Positions 45,895 to 57,560 of a stretch of DNA of 64,000 nucleotides are shown here, piece by piece. How positions within the stretch are numbered: position 1 is the stretch's first letter; each line of letters opens with the position of its first letter. The notes below the pieces were generated by a model, which did no database searches, had not been told where the DNA came from, and was given only the letters and a program-made list of their open reading frames with translations. The stretch covers positions 6,745,291-6,809,290 of the forward strand of contig CM037872.1 in assembly GCA_021292105.1 (NCBI GenBank), read 5' to 3'. A program made the position numbers and the translations under genes. The stretch is from Anadara kagoshimensis. Taxonomy: Eukaryota > Mollusca > Bivalvia > Arcoida > Arcidae.

Positions 45895-45985
45895 ATCTTG
45901 AAAAAAAATGATTTCATAATTGATGAGGAATTGTATTCCAAACGGTAGTCTAGTGCTAAAATATTAAAATTGGTATAATATGCAA
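45895..45985 (+). repeat. Rep-B fragment
   Basis: ATTGATGAGGAATTGTATTC and AAATTGGTATAATATGC. Confidence 0.7.
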
Positions 45986-46149
45986 TTCGCAGGTTTTCAA
46001 AATTTTTGGTATTTCTTTGAAATTGTGATTTATGAGAAGGACTGGCATGCTTGTGTTTGTATTTCAGACTGATATTCAAATTTTGTAGTTTTTATCGATC
46101 TGATCTTATTGATAAATTTGTTTATAATGCCAAATGTTTAATGGTATAG

Positions 46150-46290
46150 CCAGGGATCCTCATTATGAGGTGTTTACTCTCCCGGAGCACCCGGCCTCAC
46201 TTCCGTTGTGGAAATTTAACCTAACTTGTCAGTGTCAAAGTTTTTACTTTGCTTCTGTATTGTGATTTGGGCATGGATTAGAATGTTTTT
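46150..46290 (-). repeat. Rep-A fragment
   Basis: GAGCACCCGGCCTCACTTCC followed by TTCTGTATTGTGATTTGGGC. Confidence 0.7.
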
Positions 46291-47885
46291 TCACTTACGG
46301 GGTCAAAGGTGCGCTCCAACTTATCGAAACGCCTCTTTCCTAGGTACGGATTGAATTCAGAGCAGATCCTGGCGTGACTACGTTTTAGATCTCTTGCGGA
46401 AGGTGTTTTTCCGGGTACTCCCAATCCCTCCACCACCTATATGTATTTATTTCGCCTCATTATGAATACTAAGTAAATAGACGTACTTTATGATTATTAA
46501 ATTAATTGCTTACAAGAATATATATAGGGCAGTAAATCGACTATTTTGGGAAGTTTTGATTATGCATTAGTGTGACTGAAATGAAGTATTTTAAGGCGAG
46601 ACCAGCGAATATGACTAGTTGTGTTTGTTTTTATGTTGCCCTTCCGGCTGGAGAAACAAGTACTTACCTGTACTAAGTACAGAACTGCCAACAGATTAAG
46701 AATGGCTAAAAAAAGGAGTCAAAGTATGGCAGTTGAGTTACCAAAATATGGATGTCTAACGACCGAAAACATGGCAAGGGATAGGGTAGATAGCAGCTGC
46801 CCAAAAGGTGTCGAAGGAAAATCTATCAGAGGCAATTGTAAGCTGTCGATTCGGCATTACTTTAGCTTAGTGTCAAATTAAACATAAAAAGTTATGTAAT
46901 GCAATTTTCATATCGTGTCTAGATTTTTCGATCAATCTTTAACATTCTAGTTCTAATTATTTTTATTATTACATCAGGCACACGCCATCGCATGCCACTG
47001 AAAAGAGCAATTATGATTTCCTGATGGAATAAAATTTTATAAAAAATTTGATATCGGTCACCGATGATATGGAATTCGAAAGTTAAGTAAAAATGAAGTT
47101 TTTTTTATATCTATGATTTCTGTTTCGTAAATGTCGAAAATTAAACTAAGTCGGTTAACAGTCTTTCAGACTTGGAATCAATTTATGCGGCTTGGGACCT
47201 CATACTGAACCTTTATACAATATATGAAGTTGCTAAGATATTTGTTACGGACGGACATTAACCCCTCTCTTCGAAGCGGGGGTATAGAAAGCATAATTTC
47301 CTCCTTGTTTCCTTCATACACTAGCGAAGATCGAACTCGTCATTCACCATTAATATTAATACATAACAATATCAATCCACGTTAACACCGAGACCTTGAC
47401 CGATATCGAAATCATCCATTACTTACACAATAGAGGCAATATCAATTAATCTAACTGAGGGCAATATCAATTGATCTAACTGCACTAATGTTACAATCCA
47501 AGGTTGTTGCAGCCTAATTAACACAAGAATTCTAATTTCACCTCTGTATTTAGAACTATATAGCCTAATTAAACATTGGTTACGAGCTCCAGGAGATGCA
47601 GATTTTGATGATTTGACAGAAATCGATTCATATATCATTATCTATTATACTAATCTTTTGTGCTCATATTTTCAGACATGTTGCATGATTCTTGTTTTTC
47701 AATGAAATATGTCTAAATTGATATACATATAAATCAGGTCAATTTTATTTAATTTTAGTCGAGTGTTTTAATTGTGAATAAATACCCCCTAGTAACTTTT
47801 TTCAATTTGAATTTGTCTGATTATTAAAACGAAATTCAACTATGTGTACTAATATGGCTGAATGAAAACAAATGGCACTTGAAAA
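46291..47885. other. Gene-free stretch with SINE-like fragment
   Basis: 46316-46440 resembles a SINE body (GGTACGGATTGAATTCAGAG, CCCAATCCCTCCACCACC). A frame at 46621-46881 (AKKRSQSMAVELPKYGCLTT) is somewhat coding-like but has no recognised domain or splice partners. An interrupted direct repeat of TCAATTGATCTAACTG lies near 47,440-47,480. Confidence 0.4.
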
Positions 47886-47886
47886 T

Positions 47887-48175
47887 TGAGTTGAGTAATT
47901 GTGTTAAACGTCCCATACTTCACTTATATGAAGACATCGCTAGCTAGAGGCGAAGGTTAATATATTGCGCTGATGGTATTATACAGCAGGGATCTTTATC
48001 GTGCCACGCCTACACGGACAAAGGATCTCGTTTATTTTAAGTTTCCATCCCTGACTTTCATTTCGTAATGCTGCTACAACATGCTTTAAAGTCTTTGGTC
48101 GTATCCAGTCGGGTTCGAACCCACGACCTCCTACTTACGGAACGAGCACTCTACCTACTGAGCTACCGCAGTGGT
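47887..48175 (-). mobile_element. SINE-1 copy
   Basis: Head on the minus strand has ACTGCGGTAGCTCAGTAGGT and GTGGGTTCGAACCCGACTGG, so both promoter boxes are recognisable. The tail ends GGGACGTTTAACACAATTAC on the minus strand. Confidence 0.85.
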
Positions 48176-48335
48176 GACGACAAACAAAAACCAGTCCCTA
48201 TACAGTAAAAGCCTGTGGATTTAACTTTAGGCTAATCAATTGGTATTGCGACAGTCCATTTAAGGTTCTTCTTACCTATATCTCGACAGCTCTGCGCGGT
48301 AGCTACTTTCTAAGTTTGACTGTTTTTCTGTAGTT

Positions 48336-48925
48336 AGGTGACACCAGGCTAGGTGTTCTGGAAGGGTAAGCACCTCCAGTTAAGCTTGCTACACCCGCCA
48401 CGTGTGTAATCAAAATTGTCTGAAAGAAACATTGAATTATGGGACTTCAAAATGTTCAATCCTGGACTCGGAGACATCAGCCTTATCAACAATACTGTGA
48501 TGACGGCCATATACTTTAAATTCTCAGGGCTTTAATATTAGTATACTAGTTATATGTTACTTTGTACAACGAAGTAGGCTGCTTGCAAATAAATTTTTGA
48601 CTCGGGGATATTGTAGGCCTATGCTTATCAAGGCTCTAAAAAGTTTTATGGCCGTCATCACAGTATTGTTGATAAGTTTGATGTCTCTGTGTCCAGGATT
48701 GCCCGGGATATATTTGACGTCTCATAGTTCCATGTTCCTTTCACACAATTTTGATTACACACGTGGCGGGTGTAGCTAGCTAAACAGGAGGTGCTTACCC
48801 TTCCGGAGCACCCAGCCTCACTTCCCTGGCGGAAGTTCACGTGTCTAACCTAACTTTTCAGTTCCAAAGTTTTTACTTTGCTTCTGGATAATGATTCGGA
48901 CATGGATAAGTATGTTTGTTTTCGA
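48336..48925. repeat. Two Rep-A copies in inverted orientation
   Basis: A plus copy truncated at its 5' end (48336-48545, ACACCCGCCACGTGTGTAAT) is followed by a nearly full minus copy (48572-48925, ACACGTGGCGGGTGTAGC). The shared segments could fold into a long hairpin. The 60-codon frames here are repeat translations. Confidence 0.85.
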
Positions 48926-48929
48926 TTAC

Positions 48930-50235
48930 ATGTTTGTTCTGTAGCAGCCAGGGCACAGATTGCAAGACCTACATACCTTGAACTTATATAAAAAAAAATG
49001 AAATATAATGTTCAGCAAAGTTCCTAGCACAAAGTAAAATGTGGATATAATACAGTTGGTTTAAGTTTCCTCTTTATCTTAAACATAAAAAGGTGCAATA
49101 CAGCAATTTGATATCTAGAATTGTTCTGTTATCAACGTTCATATACCAGCCTGCTATGTTTATCCCTTGGACTGTATATACTTAGCGAAAGTTTGTATGT
49201 TTCATGTCTGTCGTCGCAGTAAATACGTATGGTTGAGCTCGTTTCTACTTTATTACGGGACCTTTATACATATAAAAAACTGCTTACAAATAAATTGTTG
49301 ACTCGATTATGTCGCATTATAAACAAACTCCTCCAAAAAATTAATGGCCTTCATTATACAATATTATTGATAAGTATGCTGTTTCTGTCAAAAATTGGCT
49401 AGCCTTGAGCAATATGAATTGCCGATTCGACACTGAATTTATAAGGTCATTGTCGAACTTTCGACAGGTTTGTTGTGTAGAATGGCTTGTTGTCTATGGT
49501 GGTCAATATAGCAGAATAATATCATGCTTTTCTCTTAAACAATTTGTACCGAATTCAATGCGAGTTACTTCTCTTATATAGTAGACATGATACTTGTTAC
49601 CATAGGCAAATAACATTGACCTGTCCGCTTGACCTTTTATCGGGAATATTCATATTTGAGAGTCCATATACATAGATGTACTGATCCATAATAAATATTC
49701 AAATTAAAAGTCAGACGAACAGGATCCCACAACCATATTTAATCAATAGAGACACCAAATTACAAATAATTATAACTAATATTAATAATAATAAAACCAT
49801 TCAATAAATCACATATTTAGATAGCGTGTTATCCAATAAAAGTCTGTAGATGAGTTGTTGGCGTTGTCGTCCAAACTACAATACAAACTTGAAGAACATA
49901 ACACCGTGCTGGCGAATAAATGTCGAATTTGTAGCTCGCAATCATTACTTTATTTTAGAAGTTTTTTGACAGCTGTTTTCTATCTCTCCGCAGCTTTTGA
50001 GACAGCTAAGCTTCGACTTCTTGATTTAAGTTAAGTGTTAAACTTTTGACAGGTCTTTAGGTTTCTTTTCTCCTGTATGATAGAAAACACGACTCTACAT
50101 TCCAATGACTATGTGGAGAACATTTGGACAATATATAGTTTTTAATAGTGCCTCTTTAACCCATGAATGACGTAACCATTGAGCAATCTGAAATGTAATA
50201 AAACTTTCCCTGGAAAAACAAGACCCTAATTGTTT
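48930..50235. other. Gene-free stretch with Rep-A and Rep-C fragments
   Basis: A decayed Rep-A piece at 49280-49380 (AAATTGTTGACTCGATTATG). Rep-C 3' ends at 49395-49480 (GAACTTTCGACAGG) and 49900-50060 (AAACTTTTGACAGG). No gene. Confidence 0.5.
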
Positions 50236-50237
50236 TC

Positions 50238-50460
50238 CTCCATTGAAAAAGAGGCATCGGTGACCAAGTGGTCGACAGATCACGGTGTCTCTCACCGCCT
50301 AGGTTCGAAGCCAATTCGGGACAGATTCCAGTTCGCTTATCGAAGATGGTGATTTTCTCCGGTTTCCTGTACCATCAAGGAACTCACCTATTCGATATAT
50401 GTGGATGACCTCTTGACCGGGGTGTAAAACACCATCCCTTTACTCAACTCCTCCAATGAC
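50238..50460 (+). mobile_element. tRNA-derived SINE (SINE-2, Ser-like head)
   Basis: Head TCGGTGACCAAGTGGTCGAC has a serine-tRNA-like A box and TAGGTTCGAAGCCAATTCGG is the B box. The body contains TTCTCCGGTTTCCTGTACC and the tail GGGGTGTAAAACACCATCCC. Confidence 0.75.
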
Positions 50461-50794
50461 GAAAAGTATTAGTTTATCTATTGATGGAAATTTTTCTTAG
50501 GTAAACGACCTGAGAAGTCAGTGACGTCATGACAAAACAGATAATTTCTTAATAGTGACTATACCACTTGAAACTGAGATCATCTGATACAATCAATGTT
50601 CAGTCTAATTTATGATATTTAAATTATTGAATTGACACCTTATAAAATGTCGCGTTTGATGTTGATGTTCCTTTTATCATGTGCAATTAAATCACAAAAT
50701 AAACAAAGTTATCGAAAATATCGCGAATTCTTTTACAAGGTTCGATCTGTTTAAATTTGATTCGGAAGTTGTGGGGTATTATATGGTCATACAG

Positions 50795-50990
50795 TACAGT
50801 CCTGTCGAAAGTTTAATATTGAGCTTACGAATTAGTGCAAAATCGACAGCTAATCTCGGCCCGTCGTTGTATTTCGGCAGCCACCTACTTTTCATTTCCG
50901 GGCCCTATATATTTATGTTTTTGCTCACTCGAAAGCCTAGTTTCGACTCCTTTTTAGTTAGATGATTGTTAAACTTTCAACAGGTCTTAC
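50795..50990. mobile_element. Rep-C MITE
   Basis: Ends TACAGTCCTGTCGAAAGTTT and GTTAAACTTTCAACAGGTC, inverted to each other. The interior has CGACAGCTAATCTCGGCCC. The 94-codon frame at 50681-50965 overlaps and is discounted. Confidence 0.75.
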
Positions 50991-51148
50991 TTAACCGATA
51001 ATTTAAAAGTGCAAGTTAAGTCATTTGTTTGCATTAAGAAGTACTAGAGAGAATTTTAATGCTACTAGGCCACATTGTGTGGGAATATCTAAGGATTTAT
51101 TGATAAGTGATAGGGATGAAATCTTTGTAGTAGGCGATGTTAAGTACC

Positions 51149-51358
51149 GTACAGGCCTGTCGAAAATTTAACACTAAGCTTACACATTTCAACGGCTCAT
51201 CTCGAATCCTACCTACCTACATTTCCACAGCTTTCTGGCAGCTACTATCTACCTGTGGGGAACTTTCCGGTCACTTACTGTCCATATTTTGGTCACTCGG
51301 TAGCTGAACTTTGACTCATTTTCGTTAGTCCAGTGTTAAACTTTCGACAGGTCTGTAC
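51149..51358. mobile_element. Rep-C MITE, best-preserved ends
   Basis: Left GTACAGGCCTGTCGAAAATT, right complement GTACAGACCTGTCGAAAGTT, both followed by TAACACT. About 210 bp with no coding capacity. It serves as the reference copy. Confidence 0.85.
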
Positions 51359-51529
51359 TGTATGCTTTCCGTTGTTAGTTATCATACGATTTAATGGTTA
51401 TCTTGGATATTTAAAGCTATTAGTAAAGCCAGTCGTTAAACTGCACATATTTCAGATAAATTGTGTTAAACCTATAGACTAAAAGTGTGCTTTTTTATAA
51501 TTTTATACGCCTGTTTCTAGAAATAAACG

Positions 51530-51745
51530 TATCAAGGATTGCCCGGGATATATTTGACGTCCATAGTTCAATGTTCTTATCTATCACTCAATTTTGATCA
51601 CACAGGTGGACGGTGTAGGTAGCTAAACCTGAACTGCTTAGTCTTCCGAAGCACCCGGCCACACTTCCCTGGTTGATTTTAACGTGTTTAACCTAACTTA
51701 CCAGTTTCAAAGTTTTTATTTTGCTCCTGGATAGTGATTTAGACA
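51530..51745 (-). repeat. Rep-A copy, partial
   Basis: GATTGCCCGGGATATATTTG to GGATAGTGATTTAGACATG. Confidence 0.75.
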
Positions 51746-53004
51746 TGAATTAATGTGGGTTTTTTTTTGTCGGTTAAAGTTTTCTTGTCTTAGCTTCATA
51801 TGATTACCAGGATGTGACAGTGTGTGTTCCAAAAGAAGAATACGTAACTCCTTGCAAATTTCTTCTAGCCCTTTTTGAATTTTAATCATGTTTTTATGAG
51901 TTATGTCCCTTTGATATTTTGGTCAATTTTGCGATATTTATGAGACAAGTTTCATCGCTTTTGAAATGTTTAATGTTACAAAATGATTAGAAATTGCAAT
52001 AACATTGTATTTTAATTTTTCAGCAGTGTTTGAATGAATCAGAATTTTAAATATTGTTTTCTGATTTTCAAGGTTATATGCATGAGCAGTTATGTCACAA
52101 TATATAAGATATTCCACTATTGAACCCTATAGCTGTTCTATTTCCTTTATTTGTCAAAGACAACATTATGCTCGCAATACGACAACGGAATAGGAATTTT
52201 TCTGTCAATTAGTCTTTAGTCTCGATGTATCTGACTGTGATCTTCATTCATTTAATCAACTAATCAATCAAAATGTTCACCTAATATGATTCATGTACGA
52301 TGAAAAAGCGCATTGGGTTCGCGGTCATTATATTAACAAGGGAGTGCAAGCGTACCATGGTTGTATCTAAATTGTACCAAAGTAGGTTAAGGGCAAACAA
52401 CATTGACATGTTTGTTGACTTCATATACGATTATCCACCCAATACATGGATAGTGTTAAAATTCGTAGTTAATACGCACACAATTCATGATTACCATGAT
52501 GTAAAGTACATAAGCACCTGTGTTCCCTATGCATAAACGTACTAGCCCATTGTATTTGAGTTGTAGGTCAAGCGTTAAGGTCAATGTAGTTTGTCTACAC
52601 TTATAATAATCTACCCGTCATTGGAGCGGTCAGTAACACTGAAGTACAAGTGTACCGGCTTTGTAATAAATAGTCCTTCGGATTGGTCACACATACAAAA
52701 TTCACATAAGCCTTTTATCAAGAATCCTATCCTGATCTATCACATTATCTGTCAAGCTTTATAACTTATGTTACAAATTGTGAGCCGGTAATAGAACAGT
52801 ATCAATACTCAAAGGTTTATAACGTGCCTAAGGATTCACGCCGCCGTATTTTAACATTTTTCTTACATCATTTTTATTAAAGGTTAGTTTTGCAAGACAT
52901 AATGTTGTCATAAGTGTATACTAGTTAAATGCGGTTCATAAACGCTGCCATAGAACCACATACCATTAACGTGTGTTTAGATTAATCCTTCGCATTTAAA
53001 AAAA
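51746..53004. other. No gene recognised
   Basis: A 78-codon frame at 52300-52536 has no domain or splice partners that I can see. Otherwise empty. Confidence 0.45.
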
Positions 53005-53007
53005 ACT

Positions 53008-53310
53008 CTTAGTAGAGTGCTCGCTCTGTGAGCGGGAACTCTACTGGGCTCGAACCGCTACCGGGTCTGACCCAAGACTTGAAAGTGGGTAGTGACTGTT
53101 CTTTCACCAAGCACTCGGCACTACGAAATGAAAGTCACAGTTTTAAGATGGGAACTTAAAATATACAAGGCCCCGTGTTGGGGTATGATTGGCACGCTAA
53201 AGAACCCTGCTGTTTTATACAATCAGGGCAACGCACCTTCGCCTATAGCTGGCGACGTCTCGATACAAGTAGAATATTCTTGACTGGGACATTAAACACC
53301 ATAACTCAAC
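53008..53310 (+). mobile_element. SINE-1 copy
   Basis: Head CTTAGTAGAGTGCTCGCTC (5' end truncated), then GGCTCGAACCGCTACC and tail GGCGACGTCTCGATACAAG with TTCTTGACTGGGACATTAAA. The frames at 53092-53381 are SINE translations. Confidence 0.8.
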
Positions 53311-53479
53311 TTAACTTTCAGAGACATAAACAACATTCAACATTATTCAAACAACTAACTAGCCAAGCGGTCATTAAATGAAACGGTCATGAATATATCT
53401 CTTGGAATATTGTCTGAGCTTTTGTCAGCCTTATGTGGTACTGCAAATGAAAAGTTTAACAAAACCAGAATACATATGG

Positions 53480-53580
53480 GATACCCGGCCTCACTTCCCT
53501 GGTCGAAGTTTATGTGTTTAGTTTCAAAGAATTTGCATTTTGCTGAGATTGTGATTCGGACATAGATTGGTATGCAAACC
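53480..53580 (-). repeat. Rep-A fragment
   Basis: ACCCGGCCTCACTTCCCTGG followed by ATTGTGATTCGGACATAG. Confidence 0.7.
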
Positions 53581-53860
53581 GACATAGTAATTTCATGAAT
53601 ATTAAAAATATTCGAATAAGTTCAGATGTAAACGTGTGTTAAGGAAACTCTTAGCTAGGTTGTGAAACGTGGCCCAGGACCTCGGAAACTTTTGAGTTGG
53701 AACATGTCATACATGTAGGTGACCTTATACGCGTACTGTAGAATTTCAGTATTTATTTCAGACAACGCAATAGAATAAGACCCAGAGACTGATGAGTCAT
53801 CTCTGTACTTCTAGTTATTTATGATTTCTATTCCTTGGGATTAGAAGTTTCAATCATAAA

Positions 53861-54067
53861 GTACAGGCCTGTCGAAAGTTTAACATTGATTTACCGAAAT
53901 GTTGCAGTTTGGCTGTCGAGTATTATCCAGTGACCTCGAAAAACTGTCGAGAGATAGATAGCAACTACCTACATGCTGTTAAAATAACGCTAACGAGGGG
54001 CTGATATGAACTAGTGATTTAAATTTGTTAGCTTAGATCTAGAGTTTAACGTTCTATCGGTCTGTAC
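53861..54067. mobile_element. Rep-C MITE
   Basis: Left GTACAGGCCTGTCGAAAGTT; right end GTTTAACGTTCTATCGGTCT is more diverged. Confidence 0.75.
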
Positions 54068-54474
54068 TTTACATCGACTAAAAATTGATTCTTGGCTGCC
54101 AGTGATTGCTGTTTTTAGAAGTAAACATTATTATAATGGCTACAAATATATAAACACCTTATCCAGAATCTAAGAAAACCAAAAATATAAGCAACTTGGT
54201 TATTTGCCAAAATACACACTTTATAATTAACACTTTACAAGGTTTTTTCATTTAAATCTGTCGGAGTTTCTCTTGGCGAGGTCAAGGTCAAGGTCATTTC
54301 ATGTATATTGAAATGTTGTTTTCATCAATAAAAATTAATTTTTTATCCCCTATAGATCATAGAAAGATAAGTTTTGTCCAGACACAAGGATGACTCATTC
54401 ATTTTTATTCATAAATTCAGAATCTATACTTGGATTTCTGTAACACTATGAATATATAACACTCACAAAGTACA

Positions 54475-54699
54475 ATACAGACCTGCCAAAAATTTAACAC
54501 CAAAGTAACAAATAAGTGCCGAATCGGCAGCTCATACGGCCCCCTTGTTAACTTAATCTCGACAGTTTTTCTGCGCCTTCTACCTACAATTATCTCTTGG
54601 CAGCTCTTCGTCCAGAAGCTATCCTAATCACAGTCATTTGTAGCCGAGCATTGACTCCATTTCTTTCATCAAATGTAAATTTTTTGACAGGTATTTACA
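54475..54699. mobile_element. Rep-C MITE
   Basis: Left ATACAGACCTGCCAAAAATT; right AATTTTTTGACAGGTATT. Interior GCCGAATCGGCAGCTCATAC. Confidence 0.7.
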
Positions 54700-54934
54700 A
54701 TCATTGATTTTATTATTTACGTCATTTTATAAATATAGGCATTACATAGTTGTTTTATTTTAAAAATTTAGCCGTTTTGTTGTAAATTACTAAATCGAAT
54801 GACAATGCATAAAAAAGTACACGAAAGATAAGCATTGTGTATTTCTTATACATAAATGAAAACTCTTGCAATAAATGACAGTACAGAGCTGTCCAAAGAA
54901 TAAACTAACGAATAAGTACCGAATTAGCTGAATC

Positions 54935-55232
54935 CATGTTTCATCACCAGTTACTAAACGTAAATGGAAGCTCTCCGGGTTATCATTATATTTGCCAAGA
55001 AGCTCCCGACTTGAATAAAGACTTTGGAAACGATCCTACACATTAAGGTTTCTGGGGACCCATCTTGCGGATACTTTTGACATAGGAAGATGCTCGTGGA
55101 TAACCGTGTATACACTTCCATTTGAAATGTCACACTCCCTAGCTATGTCATCAATTCTAATTCGACGATCATTCATGATGAGGGTCTCCACAGCTGTGAC
55201 AATTTCTTCGTGATGACATCAGCTGACCGAGC
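54935..55232 (-). pseudogene. Mariner transposase internal fragment
   Basis: Closely matches 59146-59530 of the longer mariner, covering the region from the end of the DNA-binding domain to the first catalytic Asp. It has one copy of the block CTAGCTATGTCATCAATTC that is duplicated in the longer element. It has no mariner termini. Confidence 0.85.
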
Positions 55233-55287
55233 TATAACTCGGCAGCTGGTCTACCTTTTGTCAGCTTTTCGGCCACTTGTCATTCAT

Positions 55288-55560
55288 ATAAAGGCGGACG
55301 TAGCCGAGTGTTACTGTCACTGGCTTTCAAAGTCAAGGGTTGAAGATTCGAATCTCAATCAGGACTTGGAAAATATTAGATGATTTTCATCTCCTGCCAA
55401 TACTAGAGCTGTAAAAAGCTTAAATACTGGTGTAGTCTTTCGGATGACTCAAAAACCGAGGTCCCGTGTCTAGATTCCACAGCACGCTAAAGACACCTCT
55501 GCAGAGTTCGAAAAAGAGTAAGGCACTTTTGGCCACTACAGAAAGCACCCAAAACTTAAA
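55288..55560 (+). mobile_element. tRNA-derived SINE (SINE-3)
   Basis: Head GGCGGACGTAGCCGAGTGTT (A-box-like), GAAGATTCGAATCTCAATC (B-box-like). Body with CCGAGGTCCCGTGTCTAG and CACGCTAAAGACACCTC. A different lineage from SINE-1 and SINE-2. Confidence 0.7.
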
Positions 55561-55772
55561 CGCGATTGAAACAGACTGAACAAATTCGGCCATTCGCCAA
55601 TCTAGTTTTGTCGACTCGTATTCGTTAGCTCTGTGTTCAAGAGTTTTGTTTTAAATTTGTATTGGCATTTCTATTCACTTCATCAGTAAATATATATAGT
55701 TATAATTTTTTATATTACTTTTTAAAAGTTGCCTTTTTGTGAAAAAAGAAAACTAAGTGACAATGTATCATA

Positions 55773-56092
55773 GCGTTGAGTAATGGTGTTTAACGTCCCA
55801 GTCAAGAATATTTAACTTATATCGAGACGTCGCCAACAATAGCCAGTGCGTTGCGCAGATGACATTACACAGCAGGGGGTCTTTAGCGTGCCAAGCATAC
55901 CGTGACATAGGACCTCGTTTGTTTTAAAGTCCCATCCTTAAGAACCATGACTTTCATTTCGTAATGTCGACTGCTTGGCGAAAGAAAAGTCACTACCCAC
56001 TTTCAAGTCTTGGGTCAGGCCGGTCGGGGTTTGTACCCCCGACCTCTTACTTACAGAGCGAGCACTCTACCAACTCAGCTACCACAGTGGTC
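55773..56092 (-). mobile_element. SINE-1 copy
   Basis: Tail on plus strand GTGTTTAACGTCCCAGTCAA, head GAGCGAGCACTCTACCAACT. Inserted in the right half of the Rep-C copy. Confidence 0.8.
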
Positions 56093-56194
56093 AATGCATC
56101 ATAGTTACACTGTAATTTTTTGTAAATTCCCCGGGATTCGGCACCAATGTCCTTAGTTGTTAAAATTTCGACAGGTCTGTACTGTACATCATTT

Positions 56195-56999
56195 AACGTA
56201 CCCTACTAATCTAGTTATTTTGTATTTATAATCGATTTAATTTCATATTTCTGTCTTTTCAGTAATGTATAAAAGAATATTTATTTTTATTTTATTCACT
56301 CTATTGAAATAGATCTAAATCAAACTACATATACAGCTGTCGCTTCAGACACCCACATTTTACTCACTGTTAATAATGCATTTATGTTGCTTTTTTATAG
56401 TTTAGGTTGTCGTAAAAGTGGGATTTGGAAACACATGGACTTAAAATTGCAAAAAACTCATAACACAAATAATAAATAAACAAATAAGTAAAACAAAAAA
56501 TTACAAATCAGCATTTTGCCGACGATATCGATATGTAAACTTCGAACCAGCGTGCTTTCCTCAAGCGGAAAACTTAAACACGCTAATATCTCTCTCGATG
56601 TGTTTCGAACAATTAACATTTCGCAAGTGAACTAACAAACTTTCTCAACACCTGAATTAGAGACGTACCACCGCCTCTTCCCTTAAGTAAATTGACAAAC
56701 TTTCCCCCGGTTGGGCCGCGAAAGTAAAATGGCCAACTGCCTCGCATGAAGATCTCTGTGATCTGTGATTGTAATTGGAATCCAGTAAGGGGGAAGTGGT
56801 GGGCTCTGTAACGCGCGCGCTTAAGCATGTTGATTGCAAATAATTATGCTATAGACAAAGAATGGTTTGCAGTGACGTGGTTAAGATTCGTAGACTGCCT
56901 CAGTCAACTCGCTTATTTTATAAATAATGTTCCTTTATCACACCTAATGATAATAGGTGTCAAATAGTAAAATGTAATTATCTGGACGTATCTAACTAA
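56195..56999. other. No gene assigned; GC-rich patch 56,613-56,839
   Basis: Two overlapping minus frames (with CEAVGHFTFAAQPGES or MRGSWPFYFRGPTGGKF) span a G+C-rich patch ending in ACGCGCGCGC. The patch differs from its AT-rich flanks and may be the edge of a repeat or a decayed exon. No homology that I can name. Confidence 0.35.
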
Positions 57000-57090
57000 A
57001 CAGTGGATTGTTTATTCTTCTGGAACACCCGGCCTCACTTCCCTTGTGGAAGTTCACGTGTTTAACCTAATTTGCTGATGCCAAAATGAT
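57000..57090 (-). repeat. Rep-A fragment
   Basis: GGAACACCCGGCCTCACTTC then AGTTCACGTGTTTAACC. Confidence 0.75.
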
Positions 57091-57269
57091 CATTAGGACA
57101 ATGTCTACAATATTCTAATATGCATGCTTATAGCATGTATAGGTTTATACTTTTTTTAGTGAATTAGGTATTTAAGTATTCGTTTGCATATGCGACCTTG
57201 AACTTTTAGTCCTATATCAAAATGATCGTTAAGTCAATGCCTGCAATATTCTATGAACTTTGACGTACA

Positions 57270-57560
57270 ATACAGGCCTGTCAAAAATTGAAAATTAACT
57301 TACGAAAAGAAGTCGAAACACGGCATAACTAACGAAAAGAAGTCGAAACTCTGCATAACTAACGAAAAGAAGTCGAAACCCGGCATAACTAACGAAAAGA
57401 AGTCGAAACTCGACATAACTAACGAAAAGAAGTCGAAACTCGGCTGAGGGGTTGATAAAAATGGATTATGAGTTGCCGAAAAAGACTAGGGCCAAGGGTG
57501 AGCTGTCGACTCGGTACCAAATTTGTAACTTAGTGTTAAACTTTGGACAGCCCTGTATTG
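57270..57560. mobile_element. Rep-C MITE with internal 30-bp tandem array
   Basis: Left TACAGGCCTGTCAAAAATTG; right TTAAACTTTGGACAGCCC. Five exact-length 30-bp units (starts 57301, 57331, 57361, 57391, 57421) share AACGAAAAGAAGTCGAAAC. No other Rep-C copy in the window has this array. Confidence 0.85.

Larger units (their letters stand above)
54881..56182. mobile_element. Rep-C MITE split by nested insertions
   Basis: Left end GTACAGAGCTGTCCAAAG at 54881 and right end AAATTTCGACAGGTCTGTAC at 56182 bracket a mariner fragment (54935-55232), SINE-3 (55288-55560) and SINE-1 (55773-56092), with MITE interior pieces between them (GAGCTATAACTCGGCAGC; TTTGTCGACTCGTATTCG; GGGATTCGGCACCAATG). Confidence 0.7.

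Noticed and set aside
48658..48840. Recurring small protein with HVNFHQGSE or NFRQGSEAGC and TRHVCNQNCVKGTW
   Set aside because: The same peptide appears wherever Rep-A occurs (30145, 41138, 45735, 48658, 53355). It is the translation of a dispersed repeat with no conserved start or length.
50238..50320. tRNA-Ser gene
   Set aside because: Followed by a SINE body and tail; no clear acceptor stem pairing.
56613..56839. Retrotransposon LTR or coding exon in a GC-rich patch
   Set aside because: No primer binding site, no paired LTR and no recognisable peptide; insufficient support.
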